Shown here piece by piece: positions 60,406 to 64,000 of a stretch of 64,000 bases of DNA. This DNA is from Chryseobacterium gleum (GTDB taxonomy: Bacteria; Bacteroidota; Bacteroidia; Flavobacteriales; Flavobacteriaceae), in the NCBI GenBank assembly GCA_945881885.1, contig CAMCVI010000004.1:1-64000 (forward strand). Reading direction: 5' to 3'. Within the stretch, counting starts at the first letter, position 1. Every line of letters starts with the position of its first letter. A program made the position numbers and the translations under genes. The notes under the pieces are model-generated. The model was not told the origin of the DNA. It did not search any database and worked only from the letters and a program-made list of their open reading frames with translations.

Positions 60406-61662
60406 TTACCATTCATTAACTTTATTGGCATCTAATTTTATAAAAATAAATAGCATAATAGTAAATGCAAATAAACTGGAACCACCATAAGAGAAAAAGG
60501 GTAGCGGTACGCCAATTGTTGGAAACAAACGTATAAGCATGGCAATATTCACAAAAAAGTGAGTAAATAAATACGTCGCCACGCAATAACCGTACACCCT
60601 ACTAAATCGAGTTTTTTGCCTTTCGGCTAAGTATAATATCCTTATAAATAAACTTACAAATAATCCAATAACCAATAAATTTCCAATAAATCCCCATTCT
60701 TCACCTACAGTTGTAAAAATATAGTCGGTATGTTGCTCGGGTACAAAGCCACCTTTGGTTTGCGTGCCTTCCAAATAACCTTTCCCAAATAATCCGCCTG
60801 AACCTATGGCTATCATAGATTGATTTAAATTATATCCTTCGGCTTTCATATTTACATCTTTCCCTAAAAGCACATTAATACGATCTTTTTGATGAGGTTC
60901 TAAAACCTTATCATATACATAACTGACGGAAAAGGAAAAAAGAGAAATTACGATAAAAATCAATCCATACACAATTGGATTTCTTGAAATTAATCGATTA
61001 AAAATAAAATGAATTACCATAAATATTCCAATAAACGAAATCAGGTAAATTGGTTTTATTATCAAAGCTAAAAGGAAAGTGGCAATTGCAATGGCTCCAG
61101 TCCATAAATACCAGCCGGGTAATCCTTCTCTAAATAAGACAAATATTAAGGATAAAAAAATCATGGCACTTCCTGTGTCGGGTTGTAATAATATTAGTAA
61201 AACAGGACATCCAATAATTGCAAATGCGATATATTGAAAATTCTTTTTAGCTAAATTGACTTGTGCGTCACTCAAATACTTAGATAATAATAAGGCTACC
61301 GCGGTTTTTACAAATTCTGAAGGTTGAAACAAAAAACCTCCAAACTGGTACCAGTTAGTTTGTCCTTTTTTGCTAACTCCAAAAACAAATAATCCTAAAA
61401 GTAAGGCAATTCCAATTCCGTAAAAAACCGAAGAAAAGCGTTCAAAAATTTTTGAATCTATAAATAAAATAGAAAATATAATTGGAATTGTAATTAATAT
61501 GAAAATCATTTGTCTGCCATAATTCAAACTAAAATCAAAAGTGTATTCTTGATTTGAAGGTACCGTTACAGAATATATAGTCAACCATCCAAATACAACT
61601 AGGATGAAATACAATAAGACGGTTATCCAATCTATGGAATTACTAATATCTTGGTTTTTCAT
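60406..61662 (-). CDS. rodA: Rod shape-determining peptidoglycan glycosyltransferase RodA
   Basis: SEDS-family polymerase of 418 residues with about ten membrane helices that works with PBP2 to make lateral-wall glycan. WYQFGGFLFQPSEFVKTAVA, LLQPDTGSAMIFLSLIFV (with the essential loop Asp-containing SEDS region nearby) and the GGSSLFAFTIMLF end are signature parts. It lies directly downstream of mrdA in the shape operon. Ends at the genuine ENW-type terminus (NEW). The T9SS cargo gene follows. Confidence 0.96.
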   Translation of the reverse strand: MKNQDISNSIDWITVLLYFILVVFGWLTIYSVTVPSNQEYTFDFSLNYGRQMIFILITIPIIFSILFIDSKIFERFSSVFYGIGIALLLGLFVFGVSKKGQTNWYQFGGFLFQPSEFVKTAVALLLSKYLSDAQVNLAKKNFQYIAFAIIGCPVLLILLQPDTGSAMIFLSLIFVLFREGLPGWYLWTGAIAIATFLLALIIKPIYLISFIGIFMVIHFIFNRLISRNPIVYGLIFIVISLFSFSVSYVYDKVLEPHQKDRINVLLGKDVNMKAEGYNLNQSMIAIGSGGLFGKGYLEGTQTKGGFVPEQHTDYIFTTVGEEWGFIGNLLVIGLFVSLFIRILYLAERQKTRFSRVYGYCVATYLFTHFFVNIAMLIRLFPTIGVPLPFFSYGGSSLFAFTIMLFIFIKLDANKVNEW

Positions 61663-61718
61663 TTGTAATTATTTTCCACTTTATTTAATGAAATTTTTTG
61701 GATGTTTTAAAGATAAAT

Positions 61719-63686
61719 TTACTTTTTGTTTTCCGTTACTTTTTTCTTTTCTACTTCTTTTTTCTTGTCTTTTTCAACTTCTTTCTTAGATTTTAACTTC
61801 ATTCGAAGCGTATCTGTTTTATCTAACTTTGGCTTGTAAATAGAATCTTTATTTGTATATAATTTTCGATATTGATAATTTAAATTCCCTTCTAACATTC
61901 GTTTTTCTAAATCTGTACGGGTAATTTTTTTATTTAAGTATTTTTCAATCATTAAAGTAGCAATTGGCCCAGCCCAAGTTTTTCCAAAATGACCGTTTTC
62001 TACAATCACTGCAATAGCAATTTTAGGTCGAATTCTCGGTGCAAATGCCACAAATTCAGAATGATCTTCTAATTGAACTCGCTTCCCATTTATTTTTGCA
62101 AAATTTTCAGCAGTTCCAGTTTTTCCACAAATTTCTAAACCTTCAACGCCCAATCCAAATGCAGTTCCGTGGTTATAAACATCAAATAAACCATTTACAA
62201 TTGGGTCGAAATGGCGTCTGTTAATCGTTGTAAAATGTTTGGTAGTATATTTTGAATCTATTTTTTTGCCTTTTATATTTTTGATGATGTGAGGCGTGTA
62301 GTAGTAACCTCTATTTGCAATTGTAGCCATCATATTTGCCAATTGTATTGGCGTCATAGAAACTTCACCTTGACCAATTGAATTTGAAATAATAGTAGTA
62401 GAACGCCATCCGCCATTTGGATAAAAATGCTCGTAAAATTTTGAAGTTGGTATGTGTCCTTTTCTACCTGGAGGCAAATCATAGCCCATAAATTTCCCCA
62501 AACCAAAACTTTTAAGGTGATTGGCCCAAGCATCAACACCGTCTTTTGGTCTTTTGTATTTTTCAATTGTACGTTTATATACATTTGCAAAATACGTGTT
62601 GCAAGATTTATAGATTCCAAAATTTAATTGTATCACGCCGCCCGGGCAGTGACAACGCATAAAAGCTCCACGACCATAAGAAAATCCGTGGTTGCAAGTA
62701 AATGACGTTTGCGTATCAATTACACCTTCTTGCAAGCCTACTAAACCTGTCAGAATTTTAAAAGGAGAGCCAGGAGGAAATTCACCCAATAAACCCCTAT
62801 CGAATAAAGGTTTGGCTATGGAATCATTATATAATTTTGTGTAATTTCTTGAGCGTTGTCTGCCAACTAACAAAGCTGGATCATAAGAAGGTGCGGTTAT
62901 CAAGGCTAAAATTTCACCGGTACTTGGTTCAATAGCTACAATTCCTCCACGTTTGTTTACCATTAATTCTTCGCCATATTTTTGTAATTCTCCATCAATA
63001 GCTAAAGTTACATCGCTACCTTGTTTGGCAATGGTATCAAATTTTCCTTCTTTGTAAGAACCAATTTCTTTGTTGTGCTTGTCTTTAAGAATGTATTTTA
63101 CTCCTTTTACTCCCCTTAACATTTCTTCATAAGCTTCTTCAACTCCTTGACGGCCAATTAAATCACCACTTTTATAATAAGGATTGTCTTTTATAATAGC
63201 ATCATTTACTTGTGTAATAAAGCCGAAAATATTGGCACCATGTTTTGTTTGATATTCTCTTAAAGATCGTTTTTGAATATAAAAACCGTTGTATTTTCTA
63301 ATTTTTTCTTGAAAACCAGCAAATTCCGTTTTATTTAATTGCGACAGAAAAAGTGAAGGTAATCTTGGGCTATAAATTTTAGCTTTACCAATTTTTTCTA
63401 AAAATTCTTCTTTTGTAATTTGAAGGATTTTACAAAATTCGAGCGTATCAATATCTTTTACTTCTTTTGGAACAACCATGATGTCGTAAGAAGGCTGATT
63501 GGCAACTAAAAGCTTACCATTTCTATCATAAATGTAACCTCTTTCAGGAAAATCGAACTTTATTTTTATGGCATTATTTTCCGATTGTATTTTTAAAGTA
63601 TCATCAATTATTTGCAAATAGAAAAGACGAACCAATAACAATATAGCGGACACAATGATTATGGTAGGTAATAATGTCTTTCTCAT
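61719..63686 (-). CDS. mrdA: Penicillin-binding protein 2
   Basis: Transpeptidase of 655 residues for cell elongation, anchored by an N-terminal helix (about residues 5-25). A pedestal domain follows (about 40-240), then the transpeptidase domain with S307-P-F-K310 (SxxK), S361-C-N363 (SxN) and K522-T-G524. The final 50 residues are a Lys/Glu-rich tail (KSKKEVEKDKKKEVEKKK) likely to be a flexible periplasmic extension. Its start overlaps the mreD stop by four bases, and rodA follows. Confidence 0.97.
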   Translation of the reverse strand: MRKTLLPTIIIVSAILLLVRLFYLQIIDDTLKIQSENNAIKIKFDFPERGYIYDRNGKLLVANQPSYDIMVVPKEVKDIDTLEFCKILQITKEEFLEKIGKAKIYSPRLPSLFLSQLNKTEFAGFQEKIRKYNGFYIQKRSLREYQTKHGANIFGFITQVNDAIIKDNPYYKSGDLIGRQGVEEAYEEMLRGVKGVKYILKDKHNKEIGSYKEGKFDTIAKQGSDVTLAIDGELQKYGEELMVNKRGGIVAIEPSTGEILALITAPSYDPALLVGRQRSRNYTKLYNDSIAKPLFDRGLLGEFPPGSPFKILTGLVGLQEGVIDTQTSFTCNHGFSYGRGAFMRCHCPGGVIQLNFGIYKSCNTYFANVYKRTIEKYKRPKDGVDAWANHLKSFGLGKFMGYDLPPGRKGHIPTSKFYEHFYPNGGWRSTTIISNSIGQGEVSMTPIQLANMMATIANRGYYYTPHIIKNIKGKKIDSKYTTKHFTTINRRHFDPIVNGLFDVYNHGTAFGLGVEGLEICGKTGTAENFAKINGKRVQLEDHSEFVAFAPRIRPKIAIAVIVENGHFGKTWAGPIATLMIEKYLNKKITRTDLEKRMLEGNLNYQYRKLYTNKDSIYKPKLDKTDTLRMKLKSKKEVEKDKKKEVEKKKVTENKK

Positions 63687-64000
63687 CGTTTATTAGGTTT
63701 AATCAAGTAAATACTAATAATACAAATTGTAAACGTAAAAATTGTACTTAATAGGGTTCGAGTAATGATTTGAAAAAACAAATCAAATCGGTATAATTCT
63801 AAACTAAAAAGTATCAAATGATGAAACAAAATTGCCGAAATAATAAAAGTAAAACGAACAACAGATAATTTATCAGCTATTCTAATGGTTTGGTATTCGT
63901 AACTTAATCCAAAAGCAAATTTTAAGAAAGAAGGTCTAAAATAAGCCAAAAGTAAAGAAGCTGTTGCATGAACGCCGCCACTGTCACAAAATAAATCCAT
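63683..64000 (-). CDS. mreD: Rod shape-determining protein MreD, C-terminal part
   Basis: The frame is open to the right edge, so the gene's start is outside the window; the ATG codon at 64000 is internal. The visible 105 residues begin DLFCDSGGVHATASLLLAYF, the MreD hallmark (compare D-x-F-S-x-x-x-G-x-H-A), and hold three membrane helices. MreD is a membrane member of the elongasome linking MreC and the PBP2-RodA pair. Order mreD-mrdA-rodA fits; mreB and mreC are expected further right. Confidence 0.9.
   Translation of the reverse strand: MDLFCDSGGVHATASLLLAYFRPSFLKFAFGLSYEYQTIRIADKLSVVRFTFIISAILFHHLILFSLELYRFDLFFQIITRTLLSTIFTFTICIISIYLIKPNKR

Overview
The window is a stretch of chromosomal backbone from a member of the Flavobacteriaceae, most likely Flavobacterium or a close relative. 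The evidence is very AT-rich DNA, type IX secretion and gliding genes (a type B C-terminal sorting domain, a PorP/SprF-like protein, GldD, a type A sorting domain), Bacteroidota promoters of the form TTG-N19-TAnnTTTG, almost no Shine-Dalgarno sequences, and family-specific neighbours such as DUF6089, DUF3078, DUF3127 and DUF4301. I saw no rRNA or tRNA genes, CRISPR array, insertion sequence, prophage or defence island. Nearly all genes are housekeeping.

Layout. 1-1.4 kb: end of a T9SS-exported protein and its PorP/SprF partner. 1.4-9.9 kb: gamma-carbonic anhydrase, then a leftward envelope cluster (CBS protein, NAD kinase, DUF6089, uppS, bamA, two ompH/skp genes, murI). 10-16.3 kb: pdxJ, alpha/beta hydrolase, a FadL-type porin with an SGNH lipoprotein, small membrane protein, trigger factor. 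16.4-18.5 kb: clpP-clpX. 18.5-26.6 kb: GH3-like enzyme, DUF2797, DUF3078, dxs, tadA, rng, a 30-codon basic protein and hup. 26.6-34.1 kb: mutY, ssb, gldD, a very large TraB/GumN protein, queuosine-precursor transporter, tag, VF530. 34.1-39.5 kb: aat, DUF3127, flavin reductase, orphan histidine kinase, HIT protein, greA, degenerate Rieske-like lipoprotein, glutathione peroxidase. 39.6-45.4 kb: TonB-dependent receptor behind a TPP riboswitch, arfB, DUF4301, PnuC-family transporter, phosphopantetheinyl transferase. 45.5-55.1 kb: ahcY, rplU-rpmA, an M16 peptidase pair, an EamA transporter and the rplM-rpsI-rpsB-tsf operon. 55.3-64 kb: LacI regulator, surE, S41 protease, a T9SS cargo protein, and the mreD-mrdA-rodA cell-shape operon, which runs off the right edge.

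How the genes work together. Several clusters form pathways: BamA with Skp-like chaperones for outer-membrane assembly; uppS, murI, mrdA, rodA and mreD for peptidoglycan and shape; trigger factor, ClpP and ClpX for protein quality control; FadL with an SGNH esterase for lipid uptake; a TPP-controlled outer-membrane receptor, perhaps with the nearby PnuC-type permease, for thiamin uptake.

The most unusual signal is in the spacers rather than the genes. Short arrays of degenerate 7-base (and sometimes 8-base) repeats recur through the window, often as two facing arms that could fold into a hairpin (clpP-clpX, tsf-rpsB, aat-DUF3127). Similar arrays appear to have entered two coding regions: the signal peptide of the TonB receptor and the middle of the phosphopantetheinyl transferase. 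A separate palindromic repeat occurs twice. Other points worth a second look: gldE is missing between ssb and gldD; ssb lacks the usual acidic tip while DUF3127 carries one; greA and tig have hairpins at their promoters or leaders; and a 30-codon gene ends inside its own terminator.
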